Assembly: GCA_017511605.1 (NCBI GenBank)
Contig: JAFWJL010000002.1
Coordinates: forward strand, 62,001-126,000
Source: Bacilli bacterium
GTDB taxonomy: Bacteria > Bacillota_I > Bacilli_A > RF39 > UBA660
Length of the DNA stretch: 64,000 bases
Direction: 5' to 3'
Each line of letters starts with the position of its first letter. Positions within the stretch are counted from its first letter, which is position 1. The translations under genes and the position numbers were made by a program. Shown one piece after another: positions 15,213-23,929 of the stretch. The notes under the pieces are model-generated. The model did not search any database. It worked only from the letters and a program-made list of their open reading frames with translations, and was not told the DNA's origin.

Positions 15213-17780
15213 TTATCCTTCTACTTTGTTATGTTCTACATAGTTTCTAGCAATTTCTAACACTTTTTTATATTCTGTTTCTAAAGGTTCAAAATTACTA
15301 AATACAAATTCTGTATCATTTTCTTTACTTTTTAATTCGTGTTGGTAAGCAATATCTGCAAGTTTCATAAATCCTAAGTATTTACAATCACTCTTTAATG
15401 AATGAACTTCAATCGCATAATCAGGCATATTATTATTATTCTTATATTCAACTATCTTAGCCCATTTACCTTCAACATCATTCATAAAATCAGATATAGT
15501 CATATTATACATATCCATATCACCAAGTAATTCTAAAGCATGATCTACATCTACACCATTATCTTCTAGATATTTTCTATCATATAAATTAGGCATATTA
15601 GGAACTTCAGGTATTGGTGGAACATCTACTACAGGAATTGTTTGAACATTTTGTACAGGTGATATTACCGGTTCAACAACAGGTACTACAGGTATAACAG
15701 TTGGTACTGTAGGCACCTCAGTAGGATTTTCTTCTAATATCTCTATTTCATCTACATGAACAGGCTTAAATCCAGTAGAAGTCTTTTCTAAATAATTCAT
15801 ATCTAATTGATCCCCTAATATTTCTTCAATATTTTCTTCAACAGGAATAATTTCAGGATCAGTCTTCTTTTCTCTTTCAGCCTCAGCTTTTTCTTGATCT
15901 GCTACATTAGGTATTTCTTCACTTCTAATATTATCATTTTCTTTAATAACTTCTTTAACATCAATATCTTCAGTAGCACTTCTACCAAGTATTTGATTAA
16001 ATACTTGAATTAATTGGCTTTGCTCAATTGGCTTAGCCAAATAGTCATCAAAACCATCAGCTAAGTATTTTTCTCTCATACCAGTAATTGCATTAGCAGT
16101 TAATGCCACAGTAGGTATTTTGAAATTTGGATTCTCTTTTAGTTTTTTTAATGTCTCAACACCACTCATCTTAGGCATCATATCATCAAGTAAAATGGCA
16201 TCATAAACTTCACCACGATTAATTCTATCCAAACACTCAAATCCACTAGCACATGTAGCAATATCAGTAGCTCCATATTTACTTAATATTTTACATCCTA
16301 CCTTTAAATTCAAAGGAGTATCATCAACCATTAATATCTTAATACCAGTTAAATCCAAAGTAGTTTTAACTTTTTTAGTTTCAACATCTGCAGTAGTTAT
16401 CTTTTGATTCAAAACAACAGTAAACTTAGAACCTTGTCCATATATAGTATGAACTATAATTCTACCACCCATCATTTCAATTAATTGTTTTGTAATAGCA
16501 AGTCCTAATCCAGTACCCTCAATAGTTGTATTCCTATCTTCATCAAGTCTTTGGAATTTAGTAAACATTTTATCAATACTTTCTTTTCTAATTCCACGAC
16601 CAGAATCTTCTACTGAAATAATTAACTTAGATACATCTTTTGTATTAATACAATTAACTTCATAATGTACAAATCCTTTATCAGTATACTTACAAGCATT
16701 ACTTAAAAGGTTAGTAACAATCTTCTTTAAATTAGCATGATCTCCAAATAAATTTGTAGGTAAATCAGGGGCTATACTATATGAAAAATCTAATCCCTTT
16801 TCATTCATTCTAGGAGTTATTAACTTAGCTAAATCCTCAAATGTTTCAGGAGCATTATACTTAGTATTAATAATCTCTAACTTACCAGCTTCAATTTTAC
16901 TAATATCTAATATACCATTAACTATCTCAAGTAATGTTTGAGAAGCATTAACTATATCCTTAGCATTCTCTTGTGCTTCCCCTAAATTTTGAGCATCAGC
17001 GATACAATCACTAAAACCAACTATTGCATTCAAAGGAGTTCTAATTTCATGAGACATACTAGAAAGGAAGTCTGTCTTAGCTCTATTAGCTTTGTCAGCC
17101 TGTTCACGAGCTATTTCTAACTCTCTTACCATCTTCATATCAGGATTTTCAATAGTATGATACATTAATAAACAAATCAATGTTTGTGAATAAGTCAAAA
17201 GCAAAAACTGTGGATAATTTTTTTGTATAGCAATTGCAAATGTACCTATTATAAAGAACATAAATACTGGTAAATATTTCTTTGTTCTAATATTTTTAAT
17301 ATTTATAATTAACATAGCAATTATTGTTAAGACATAAATAAAACTAACTGAATAAGCAAAATTTACAGATAAACCGGTAGTATAAAAAACTTGATAATTA
17401 TTTTCTACTACTATATCGATCGGCAATACATATATTGCCGCAACTACTAGTGAAACAATTACAGCATGAACTATTTGCACTGCTTTTTTCTTTTCTTTAA
17501 AAGATATTCTATAGATGTATGAAGTAAATAGAGACGTCCAAATAATAAGGTATACCAAATACGATTTCAATATAGCTACACTTAGTAAATAATAATTTTC
17601 ATATATTCTACATGCAACCGCACACAATATTTCAATAATCAACCCAACAAAATTAGATATAATCAATAAATTGTATATTCTTGTCTCCTGATTTTTTACA
17701 TGCCCTTTTACATTAAATAATACTAATACTATAATTATTATTGGCAACGCACTAATAGGAAAAAATACACCACTACCCAT
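15213..17780 (-). CDS. hybrid sensor histidine kinase with REC and HPt domains
   Basis: 855 residues, four-step phosphorelay in one chain. Residues about 5-210 form roughly seven membrane helices of an unnamed sensor. A coiled coil leads to HisKA with His244 (SMSHEIRTPLN), then HATPase (NACKYTDKG, DSGRGI, GTGLGL). The receiver has phospho-acceptor Asp532 (LLDDMMP), ILMVDDTP and a Lys in DYLAKP. An acidic and then Pro/Val-rich linker (about 610-735) follows, and a C-terminal HPt domain with His793 (IEVHSLKSD). No partner response regulator lies nearby, so output goes to a distant gene or is by HPt alone. Such complete hybrid kinases are less usual in low-GC Firmicutes. Confidence 0.92.
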   Translation of the reverse strand: MGSGVFFPISALPIIIIVLVLFNVKGHVKNQETRIYNLLIISNFVGLIIEILCAVACRIYENYYLLSVAILKSYLVYLIIWTSLFTSYIYRISFKEKKKAVQIVHAVIVSLVVAAIYVLPIDIVVENNYQVFYTTGLSVNFAYSVSFIYVLTIIAMLIINIKNIRTKKYLPVFMFFIIGTFAIAIQKNYPQFLLLTYSQTLICLLMYHTIENPDMKMVRELEIAREQADKANRAKTDFLSSMSHEIRTPLNAIVGFSDCIADAQNLGEAQENAKDIVNASQTLLEIVNGILDISKIEAGKLEIINTKYNAPETFEDLAKLITPRMNEKGLDFSYSIAPDLPTNLFGDHANLKKIVTNLLSNACKYTDKGFVHYEVNCINTKDVSKLIISVEDSGRGIRKESIDKMFTKFQRLDEDRNTTIEGTGLGLAITKQLIEMMGGRIIVHTIYGQGSKFTVVLNQKITTADVETKKVKTTLDLTGIKILMVDDTPLNLKVGCKILSKYGATDIATCASGFECLDRINRGEVYDAILLDDMMPKMSGVETLKKLKENPNFKIPTVALTANAITGMREKYLADGFDDYLAKPIEQSQLIQVFNQILGRSATEDIDVKEVIKENDNIRSEEIPNVADQEKAEAEREKKTDPEIIPVEENIEEILGDQLDMNYLEKTSTGFKPVHVDEIEILEENPTEVPTVPTVIPVVPVVEPVISPVQNVQTIPVVDVPPIPEVPNMPNLYDRKYLEDNGVDVDHALELLGDMDMYNMTISDFMNDVEGKWAKIVEYKNNNNMPDYAIEVHSLKSDCKYLGFMKLADIAYQHELKSKENDTEFVFSNFEPLETEYKKVLEIARNYVEHNKVEG

Positions 17781-17822
17781 AAATCACACACCCTTATGAT
17801 AAAAATTATATCACACATAAAC

Positions 17823-17849
17823 AAAAAAAAGAACCGTATTTAACGATTC
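17823..17849 (-). terminator. intrinsic terminator of the acyl-CoA synthetase-like gene
   Basis: GAATCGT/ACGGTTC hairpin (one G-T pair) followed by eight T on the minus strand, right after the stop codon. Confidence 0.8.
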
Positions 17850-17851
17850 TT

Positions 17852-19648
17852 TTATCTTTTTATTGATTTATTATCTTCTGACTCTTCTAATAGTCTTTTT
17901 TCTAAAACTTGATAATCGATTTTTTCAGTTCCTTCTTTTCTAGGTAACTCATCAACAAATATAATATCTTTCGGAAGTTCATACTCCTTAAGTTGCATTG
18001 TTTTATCAGCTGTAACAACCGGTAATAATAATCTATCAAGCATTTCTCTTTTTAATTCTTCTGATGGTTCAACACCTGGTTCTAACACTACAAATGCCTT
18101 ATTTATAAACAATTCATTTTCATCTGGTTGTTTAACAGCAGCACAGTCAGCTATTCTAGCATCTGACGCATTTATTATATTTTGAACATTGTCTAAATAA
18201 ACCTTATGTCCTGTACTTCTAATATAGAATCTCGATTTTCTATCAGTAGGTGTAAAATAACCATCTGTATCTATAAAACCTAATGTTCCAGTTCTAAAGA
18301 ATGTCTTTCCATTTTTAACAAACTTAGCACATTGTGTTTTTTCTGGTTCTCCAAAATATTCTTTGAATACATGTTCACCTGCTATACACAATTCTCCAAC
18401 TTCATAATATTTCTTTTCATCACTTAAATCTATTTTTTCAATTGGCTTATCGTCTGGAATGTCTTTATCAATAATCATAGCAGTTGATCCAACCAAAATT
18501 TTTCCAGCAGTAGATTGTTTTAATGGCACACCTACTGGTGTAGAACCAATACTAACAGTCTCCGCATTACCACATCCATTACCAATAATAATAGAATCAT
18601 TATCACGACTTCTAAAGAATTTATAACCTCTATCTGCATGTTGAACAGTTAAGAAATCACCACCTGAAATAAAGTGTGAAATAAATGGAACCATCATTTC
18701 CTCTGGTAAAAATTTCATTGTAAGATCTAATACGGCTGGACTACCAAATATAATATTAGGTTTTTTCATATAATAATATCCAACACTACCAACACTACCC
18801 CAACCAGGTGTCATAATAGCTTCTTTACCCCATAATAATGATGTCAACAATGATGTAACCATTCCATATGGATATCTCAAAGGAACACAAGTCATTGTTT
18901 TTGTTCCTGTAATATTTTCAGTATGACTTGTATTACCAGCATACATTTGAGCAGCTAATACATTTTTATTAGTAAGAACAACAGCTTTTGGTTGTCCTGT
19001 TGATCCACTTGTATATAGTATTAATGAATCATCACTACCCTTATTTGGAAGAATAATAGAACCTTTTTTATGTTCTGCAATACTTCCTAATGAATTAAAA
19101 TCTATAAAATCATCACTACAAGTAAAATGATAATCATTATCAAAATCTCTTGAATTTGTCATTTCATTACTTAAAGTAATTATATAAGAAACTTTTGTTT
19201 TATCTTTTATTTCCTTATTCTCTTCAGGCGATTTATTAAAATTAATAAATATTGGTGATTCATAATTATTCAAATATGATATAACTTCTTCTTTATTAGA
19301 GAAATTATCAATAAATGTAGTAATAGCCCCTAATTTATTTAGAGCTAAAAAACATACAATAGCTTGATAGTTACTTGGCAATGAAATAGTAACTATATCA
19401 TGTTTTTTTACGCCTAATTCCTTAAATGCTAAACACAATTTATCAGCATCATCTAACAATTGTTGATATGTAGCACGTAACATATCTGAATCAATCGCAG
19501 GAAAATCTCTATGATTTTTACTTAACAATTTTAAAATTGTATATGTATCAATTCCTGGTATTATTGGATGCTTTTCAGAAAAACTAGCATTTTTACTTTG
19601 TGGATTGTCTATTGAAGGATAACCTGTAATATTACTCTTCTTTATCAT
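17852..19648 (-). CDS. AMP-binding (ANL superfamily) acyl-CoA synthetase-like enzyme
   Basis: 598 residues. ANL enzymes activate carboxylic acids with ATP. Seen: the phosphate-binding LYTSGSTGQPKAV motif (about residue 213), the large N-terminal domain, SGGDFLT, a core GNGCGNAET region, the hinge region and a C-terminal Lys in GTEKIDYQ. The ribose-binding motif reads FFRTGTLGFID, with Thr where most family members have Asp (RTGD), so either the site is altered or the enzyme is specialised. Substrate cannot be named. It stands alone, with 170 bases upstream and its own terminator, so it is not clearly part of a pathway cluster. Confidence 0.85.
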   Translation of the reverse strand: MIKKSNITGYPSIDNPQSKNASFSEKHPIIPGIDTYTILKLLSKNHRDFPAIDSDMLRATYQQLLDDADKLCLAFKELGVKKHDIVTISLPSNYQAIVCFLALNKLGAITTFIDNFSNKEEVISYLNNYESPIFINFNKSPEENKEIKDKTKVSYIITLSNEMTNSRDFDNDYHFTCSDDFIDFNSLGSIAEHKKGSIILPNKGSDDSLILYTSGSTGQPKAVVLTNKNVLAAQMYAGNTSHTENITGTKTMTCVPLRYPYGMVTSLLTSLLWGKEAIMTPGWGSVGSVGYYYMKKPNIIFGSPAVLDLTMKFLPEEMMVPFISHFISGGDFLTVQHADRGYKFFRSRDNDSIIIGNGCGNAETVSIGSTPVGVPLKQSTAGKILVGSTAMIIDKDIPDDKPIEKIDLSDEKKYYEVGELCIAGEHVFKEYFGEPEKTQCAKFVKNGKTFFRTGTLGFIDTDGYFTPTDRKSRFYIRSTGHKVYLDNVQNIINASDARIADCAAVKQPDENELFINKAFVVLEPGVEPSEELKREMLDRLLLPVVTADKTMQLKEYELPKDIIFVDELPRKEGTEKIDYQVLEKRLLEESEDNKSIKR

Positions 19649-19801
19649 TCAACATTCCCCCTTATTTGACTGCATATTATAACATATTTTCCTATTTTTT
19701 GCAAGTTCATCAACTCCTAACTATATTTTAAACCAATTTTAAATACTTTAAAATATTTTTACAAACATTTTACAAAACACATTGTCAAATGTTTACATAA
19801 T

Positions 19802-19820
19802 AAAAAGAGGTTAAACCTCT
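19802..19820 (-). terminator. intrinsic terminator of the queuosine-salvage operon
   Basis: AGAGGTT/AACCTCT hairpin overlapping the stop codon, followed by TTTTTA on the minus strand. The gap from here to 19648 shows no further gene. Confidence 0.75.
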
Positions 19821-20724
19821 AATAATAAATAGTTATTGTATGATGAGAATTACTTTTTCTAGGTATTTTATGTCCCATATCCCATATAATACTATCTAAT
19901 TCAATGGAATTGATATTTACTTTTTCTTTTATTAATTCTATTAAATAAAGCATATTAGCTCTTATTTCTATTTCCATTTCACTATCATGTTCAATCAACT
20001 CTTCATTATCTATTAAATTACTTAATTCATCATTATAAACTAATAATCCATAATCTCTAAATATTCTAGGTATTGCATAATCAGCACATCCTGTAAGATT
20101 ATCTACATTACCTATATTATTTTTAATAGTATTAGATACTCTATATAAATCATTAACAAGTAATGTAGCTCTTTTATTAAAATGAATCTCTTTATCTTTA
20201 TAAATAGACTTATCATTAAAATGACTAAAATTATTCACAATATAACTTCTTAATTCAATATCACTTTTAATAGAAAATAATTCATTATAAAAATCATGAT
20301 TCTTAATATAACTAATTGTCTCTTTAAAATTATTATATCTTTCTTCTAATAAGGGACAAACTTCTTCTCCTTCAAATATATCTTTAAAAGAATTAAAATC
20401 TAAATTATTTAAATAATCTATATTAAGGAAATTCTTATCTTTTTCTACACACTTAATCACACTATAAAATAATGCATTACTTCCACTCATTAATTCATTA
20501 TTATATTCGATTTTCCATTTAGGTTTTTTCCAAAAACAAAAATTCATTGATTCAATAATAAATGATAAAAGAATCCATTCTTTTTCGTTTAAATCTACAT
20601 TAACTTCTTCGCTCCAATGAACATATTTAATATCACCTAAACTATTAATAAAATTATCTATTTTACTCATATCTATATGTACATATTTACTATTATCTAA
20701 AACATATTTAAATTCTTCTATCAT
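19819..20724 (-). CDS. queuosine 5'-phosphate N-glycosylase/hydrolase (Qng1, DUF2419 family)
   Basis: Family members release the base queuine from queuosine 5'-monophosphate, allowing salvage of the modified tRNA base. The whole protein shows the DUF2419 pattern: KYVHID near the start, LLSFIIESMNFCFW, GSNALFYSVIKCVE, CPLLEERYNNF, FNKRATLLVNDLYR, LTGCADYAIPRIFRDYGLLVY, EMEIEIRANMLYLI and the terminal LDSIIWDMG...HHTITIYY. 301 residues is close to the usual length. The ATG at 20724 is preferred (5 bases past the preceding stop, AAGGA upstream); an in-frame ATG at 20763 would overlap the neighbour by 35 bases. The eukaryotic version is well known, bacterial ones are sparse. It ends the five-gene operon. 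Confidence 0.9.
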   Translation of the reverse strand: MIEEFKYVLDNSKYVHIDMSKIDNFINSLGDIKYVHWSEEVNVDLNEKEWILLSFIIESMNFCFWKKPKWKIEYNNELMSGSNALFYSVIKCVEKDKNFLNIDYLNNLDFNSFKDIFEGEEVCPLLEERYNNFKETISYIKNHDFYNELFSIKSDIELRSYIVNNFSHFNDKSIYKDKEIHFNKRATLLVNDLYRVSNTIKNNIGNVDNLTGCADYAIPRIFRDYGLLVYNDELSNLIDNEELIEHDSEMEIEIRANMLYLIELIKEKVNINSIELDSIIWDMGHKIPRKSNSHHTITIYY

Positions 20725-20728
20725 AATG

Positions 20729-21835
20729 TCATCTATTCCTTGTATCTTTTTCCACATCTTCAAATACTCTTAATTCTCTTTCATGTTCAAAAATTTTGTC
20801 TAAAGCAATATTCTTTTCATATCCATTAGCTTCTTCACTTATTTTCTTTTGTCTATTAATATCTTTTTGCAACTCTTCCATTACTCCACTAGCGCCTTTA
20901 TTATCATAAAAAAATTCTCCAACGTCTCTTCTTTCTGTTTTTTTCTTATTTACTACATTTTCATACATCTTTTTAACTATTTCAAAAGCAATCATTCTAG
21001 GTGGAATTTTACTAAAATAATTATCTAACAAATGATAATACTTAGTTTTTTCTAAGAATCTACAATCTATATATGTAATACCATATTTCTTACACAGTTC
21101 TTCTAATGCCTCATTATACATAAGAATTGCTTCTTTAAATTTTTGTTCATAATCTTCTTTCATTTCTGTATAAAAATATGCACTTAAAGGATAAATCTCA
21201 GCATCTTTATTTAATCCCAAAATCTTTTCAAAATTTTTTTCATGACCCTCAATTACTTTACCTATAGTTTCTTTATTAACTCTTTCACAAGCATAATCAT
21301 ATTTAGGATTAGTACTTCTTTCCATATATGATTTTTTTAAATTAAATGGATCTATATGTAATTCATACATAATATCATTTAATCCACTAGCATAAACTAT
21401 AAGAGGCAATTCAGCTTCTTTAATACTATCAGATATTCTTATATCTTTTCTTTCTCCACTAATTGGTGTCTTTGTTAACATCAATTTATTAAATGTCTTA
21501 GATATCCCACTCATAAATGGAATATTAAATCCTACGGCATGATTTAATTCATCAGTAGTTCCATATTCTTGCATTAATCTTACTTCTTCCATGCTCAAAT
21601 TATGTTGTAGATAATAATCAATATGTCTAGTTTTGTTAAAAAATAATGAACATAAATCTAGTAATTCAACATTATAATTATCGGAATCTAATAAATCTTT
21701 TAAATTCATCAATACATTTTTATGTACATTAAAACCCCTATCATCATTCATACCAATTATTGTAATATTTTCTTTATCTTTATAATAATCTTTTAAATAA
21801 CTTACATAATAATTAAACTCTGCCTCTATACTCAT
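20729..21835 (-). CDS. SGNH-hydrolase-like protein, unknown substrate
   Basis: 368 residues, no signal or membrane helix. The fold is suggested by IIGMNDDRGFNV near the N-terminus, IVYASGLNDIMYE (a GxND-like block III) in the middle, and YNEALEELCKKYGITYIDC, a typical SGNH ending. The classical GDS nucleophile block is not evident (GMNDDRG sits in its place), so activity is uncertain. The last 90 residues are a charged helical extension. Same operon as the Qng1 gene (5 bases to its start), the ASCH gene (8 bases) and Nudix, which suggests a nucleotide- or RNA-related role. The assignment is inference. Confidence 0.6.
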   Translation of the reverse strand: MSIEAEFNYYVSYLKDYYKDKENITIIGMNDDRGFNVHKNVLMNLKDLLDSDNYNVELLDLCSLFFNKTRHIDYYLQHNLSMEEVRLMQEYGTTDELNHAVGFNIPFMSGISKTFNKLMLTKTPISGERKDIRISDSIKEAELPLIVYASGLNDIMYELHIDPFNLKKSYMERSTNPKYDYACERVNKETIGKVIEGHEKNFEKILGLNKDAEIYPLSAYFYTEMKEDYEQKFKEAILMYNEALEELCKKYGITYIDCRFLEKTKYYHLLDNYFSKIPPRMIAFEIVKKMYENVVNKKKTERRDVGEFFYDNKGASGVMEELQKDINRQKKISEEANGYEKNIALDKIFEHERELRVFEDVEKDTRNR

Positions 21836-21843
21836 AATATCTC

Positions 21844-22188
21844 CTATTTTTCTAATTCAAACTCTATCGCAACAACACCATATTCCTTTACTTCTTCATC
21901 ACTATAAAATCTTTTCATAAGATTAATATACTCTTCTTTAGAAGTATTATCTAAATATATTTTTTTCATATCATAAGCATCAACTACTTCTTCAAAACTA
22001 TTAAAATAAACTAAATTAGTTACTTTAGCATATAACTTTTCAATCTCTTCAGGTCTTTTTAAAAATACTAAAGTATCACCTACATGTAATCTTCTTCTTT
22101 TTTCATCATTTACTCTTACTTCTACATCCTTAACACCATTTGCTACTATTTCAAATACTTCTGGATGTAAGTGTACCAACATTTCCAT
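21844..22188 (-). CDS. ASCH-domain protein
   Basis: 114 residues, essentially one ASCH (PUA-like) domain: LHPEVFEIVANGVKDVEVRVND, RRRLHVGDTLVFLK, a central acidic helix, YGVVAIEFEL at the end. ASCH proteins bind RNA or act on modified nucleosides (for example N4-acetylcytidine amidohydrolase). A conserved Lys/Arg/Asp-rich pocket is present in the first strands. It sits between an SGNH-like and a Nudix gene, with AAAGGAG before its ATG and 3 bases from the Nudix stop. Confidence 0.82.
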   Translation of the reverse strand: MEMLVHLHPEVFEIVANGVKDVEVRVNDEKRRRLHVGDTLVFLKRPEEIEKLYAKVTNLVYFNSFEEVVDAYDMKKIYLDNTSKEEYINLMKRFYSDEEVKEYGVVAIEFELEK

Positions 22189-22191
22189 AAA

Positions 22192-22674
22192 CTACTCCTT
22201 TTCTATAATTCCATGTATACTATAATCATCTTTTATTATTTCTTGTTTTATTTCTTCAGGAATTAATTTAATGTCCTTTAAATCTTTCAAATCAACCCAT
22301 TTATAATTATGTTTAACCTCATTACCATGGTCAATTTCTACTCTATTTAAATCAACACTACCAATATCACTTTCATTTTTAAATTTCATTTTATAATAGA
22401 AATTTATATGATGATTTTTTAATCCATTAACTTTACTAATATAAAATTCTTCTTTTATTGATACTAATTTATCTATTACAAAATCTTTATCTAATTCTTC
22501 TTTTAATTCTCTTACTATAGCATCTTCACTAGTTTCATATAAATTAATTGTTCCTCCAGGTAAGAAATAAACTTTATCATCATATTTTTCAATTAATATT
22601 TTATTATCATGAATAATAATACCTGTAGTTCTTAATTTTAATCTATATTCATCAATTACAATTCTTGCATCCAT
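22192..22674 (-). CDS. Nudix hydrolase
   Basis: 160 residues with a full Nudix box: FLPGGTINLYETSED followed by AIVRELKEELDK (GX5EX7REUXEEXGU pattern, last Gly replaced). It hydrolyses a nucleoside diphosphate linked to another moiety; substrate unknown. One base separates its start from the rluD-like stop, and three bases its stop from the ASCH start, so it is in the middle of the operon. Confidence 0.9.
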   Translation of the reverse strand: MDARIVIDEYRLKLRTTGIIIHDNKILIEKYDDKVYFLPGGTINLYETSEDAIVRELKEELDKDFVIDKLVSIKEEFYISKVNGLKNHHINFYYKMKFKNESDIGSVDLNRVEIDHGNEVKHNYKWVDLKDLKDIKLIPEEIKQEIIKDDYSIHGIIEKE

Positions 22675-22675
22675 A

Positions 22676-23557
22676 TTATTCTCCTTTTATAGATTCTAAC
22701 CTAGATTTAAACTCTTCTGGAATATCTACTGTATAAAATAATTCTTTACCTGTTCTTGGATGTTTTAATTTAATTGAATATGAATGAAGTAATTGACCAT
22801 ATAGATCAGCCTTACCTCTTCCATATAATGGATCATTACTAACAGGATATCCAATATATGCCATATGAACTCTAATTTGATGAGTTCTACCAGTATCTAG
22901 AATACATTCAATTAAAGTATGATTATTAAATCTATCTAATACTTTAAAATGAGTAATAGCATTCTTACTATTAACATCAGTTACAGCCATCTTTTGTCTA
23001 TTATTTCTATCTCTTCCAATAGGTGCATCAATTTCTCCACTATCCTCTTTAATAATTCCATCTACTAAAGCAATATACTTTCTTTCAACTTCTTTTTTAG
23101 AAATCATTTCAGATAGTTTTTCTAAAGTAAAAAGATTTTTAGCTACTAACATTAATCCACTAGTATCTTTATCTAATCTATGAACAATCCCAGGTCTAAA
23201 CTTATCTCCCGCAAGATCTTTATATCTAAATAATAAAGCATTAACTAAAGTACCAGTATAATGCCCTGGAGCAGGATGTACTACCATACCACTTTCTTTA
23301 TTTATAATTAATAAATCATCATCTTCATAAATAATATTTAAAGGTATATCTTCAGGATCTACTTTAATTTCATAATCTAATTCATCATCAACAATAATTT
23401 CATCATCAATTTTTACAGAATAAGAGCTATTAACTACTTTACCATTTACTAATACTTTCTCATCTTTTATAAGTTTTTGAATCTTACTACGAGAAAGTTC
23501 TAATTTCTCTGATAAATAACTATCTAATCTCATTCCTTCATTATCTTCTACTATCAT
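22676..23557 (-). CDS. RluD-family 23S rRNA pseudouridine synthase
   Basis: 293 residues: N-terminal S4 RNA-binding domain (MRLDSYLSEKLELSRSKIQ), then the RluA/RluD catalytic domain with GIVHRLDKDTSGLMLVAK carrying the catalytic Asp, and HQIRVHMAYIGYPVSNDPLYG. Known RluD modifies helix 69 of 23S rRNA; the B. subtilis equivalent is YlyB. First gene of the operon with Nudix, ASCH, SGNH-like and Qng1 genes. A second RluA-type enzyme is at 46161-46820. Confidence 0.92.
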   Translation of the reverse strand: MIVEDNEGMRLDSYLSEKLELSRSKIQKLIKDEKVLVNGKVVNSSYSVKIDDEIIVDDELDYEIKVDPEDIPLNIIYEDDDLLIINKESGMVVHPAPGHYTGTLVNALLFRYKDLAGDKFRPGIVHRLDKDTSGLMLVAKNLFTLEKLSEMISKKEVERKYIALVDGIIKEDSGEIDAPIGRDRNNRQKMAVTDVNSKNAITHFKVLDRFNNHTLIECILDTGRTHQIRVHMAYIGYPVSNDPLYGRGKADLYGQLLHSYSIKLKHPRTGKELFYTVDIPEEFKSRLESIKGE

Positions 23558-23601
23558 GAAATCACCTCAATCGCTTAAATTATAACATAAAATATCCTAT
23601 A

Positions 23602-23629
23602 TTGACATAGAACATATATTTGATATAAT
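23602..23629 (+). promoter_or_regulatory. promoter of tiny membrane peptide locus 2
   Basis: TTGACA, 16 bases, TATAAT: strong sigma-A promoter with start point near 23636. The first bases GGAATACTTAA (23637-23647) are perfectly complementary to TTAAGTATTCC at 23843-23853. Confidence 0.75.
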
Positions 23630-23691
23630 GAACTTAGGAATACTTAATAAGTTGGGTGGAGCCAAACTTCTAAAAGAAGGGAGGCGATAAA

Positions 23692-23775
23692 ATGAAAAAG
23701 AAAGATATATTAATATCTTCCCTAATCATAATTATCTTCCTTTTATTATTTTTACTATTTATAGTATTAATATAA
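23692..23775 (+). CDS. tiny hydrophobic peptide, candidate type I toxin, locus 2
   Basis: 27 residues: MKKKD followed by an uninterrupted hydrophobic run (ILISSLIIIIFLLLFLLFI and VLI). GGGAGGCG precedes the ATG; a CTTC/GAAG hairpin sits immediately upstream of it. The leader GTTGGGTGG can pair with CCACCTAA or CACCCAAC in the 3' region, besides the 11-base end-to-end pairing. Core identical in pattern to loci 1 and 3 but the DNA is the most diverged of the three. It lies between rluD-like and hsp20 genes, both on the other strand. Toxin function is inference. Confidence 0.75.
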   Translation: MKKKDILISSLIIIIFLLLFLLFIVLI

Positions 23776-23856
23776 AAGCAAACCACCTAATTCATCACTG
23801 ATTTAGGTGGAACCAATAACGGCAACACCCAACACTGTGACGTTAAGTATTCCCTT
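23774..23856 (-). ncRNA. candidate antisense RNA (antitoxin), locus 2
   Basis: Predicted RNA of about 80 nt beginning near 23855 with GGGAATACTT and ending in the hairpin CCACCTAA/TTAGGTGG (23783-23810) followed by TTTGCTTTT on the minus strand. The -10 TAAAAT (23862-23867) is good, the -35 poor (TGAATA), so the antisense promoter is less convincing than in locus 1. It covers the 3' untranslated region of the peptide mRNA. The plus strand also shows CCC followed by seven T at 23852-23860, a likely end for the sense RNA. Confidence 0.55.
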
Positions 23857-23898
23857 TTTTTATTTTATGAAGTTTCCTTCAACGTATTCATTATAACA

Positions 23899-23926
23899 TA
23901 AAAAGAGTCTTTTAACAAGACTCTTT
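23899..23926 (-). terminator. intrinsic terminator of the hsp20 gene
   Basis: AAAGAGTCTT/AAGACTCTTT hairpin followed by TTATG on the minus strand, beginning a few bases past the stop. Confidence 0.75.
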
Positions 23927-23929
23927 ACA

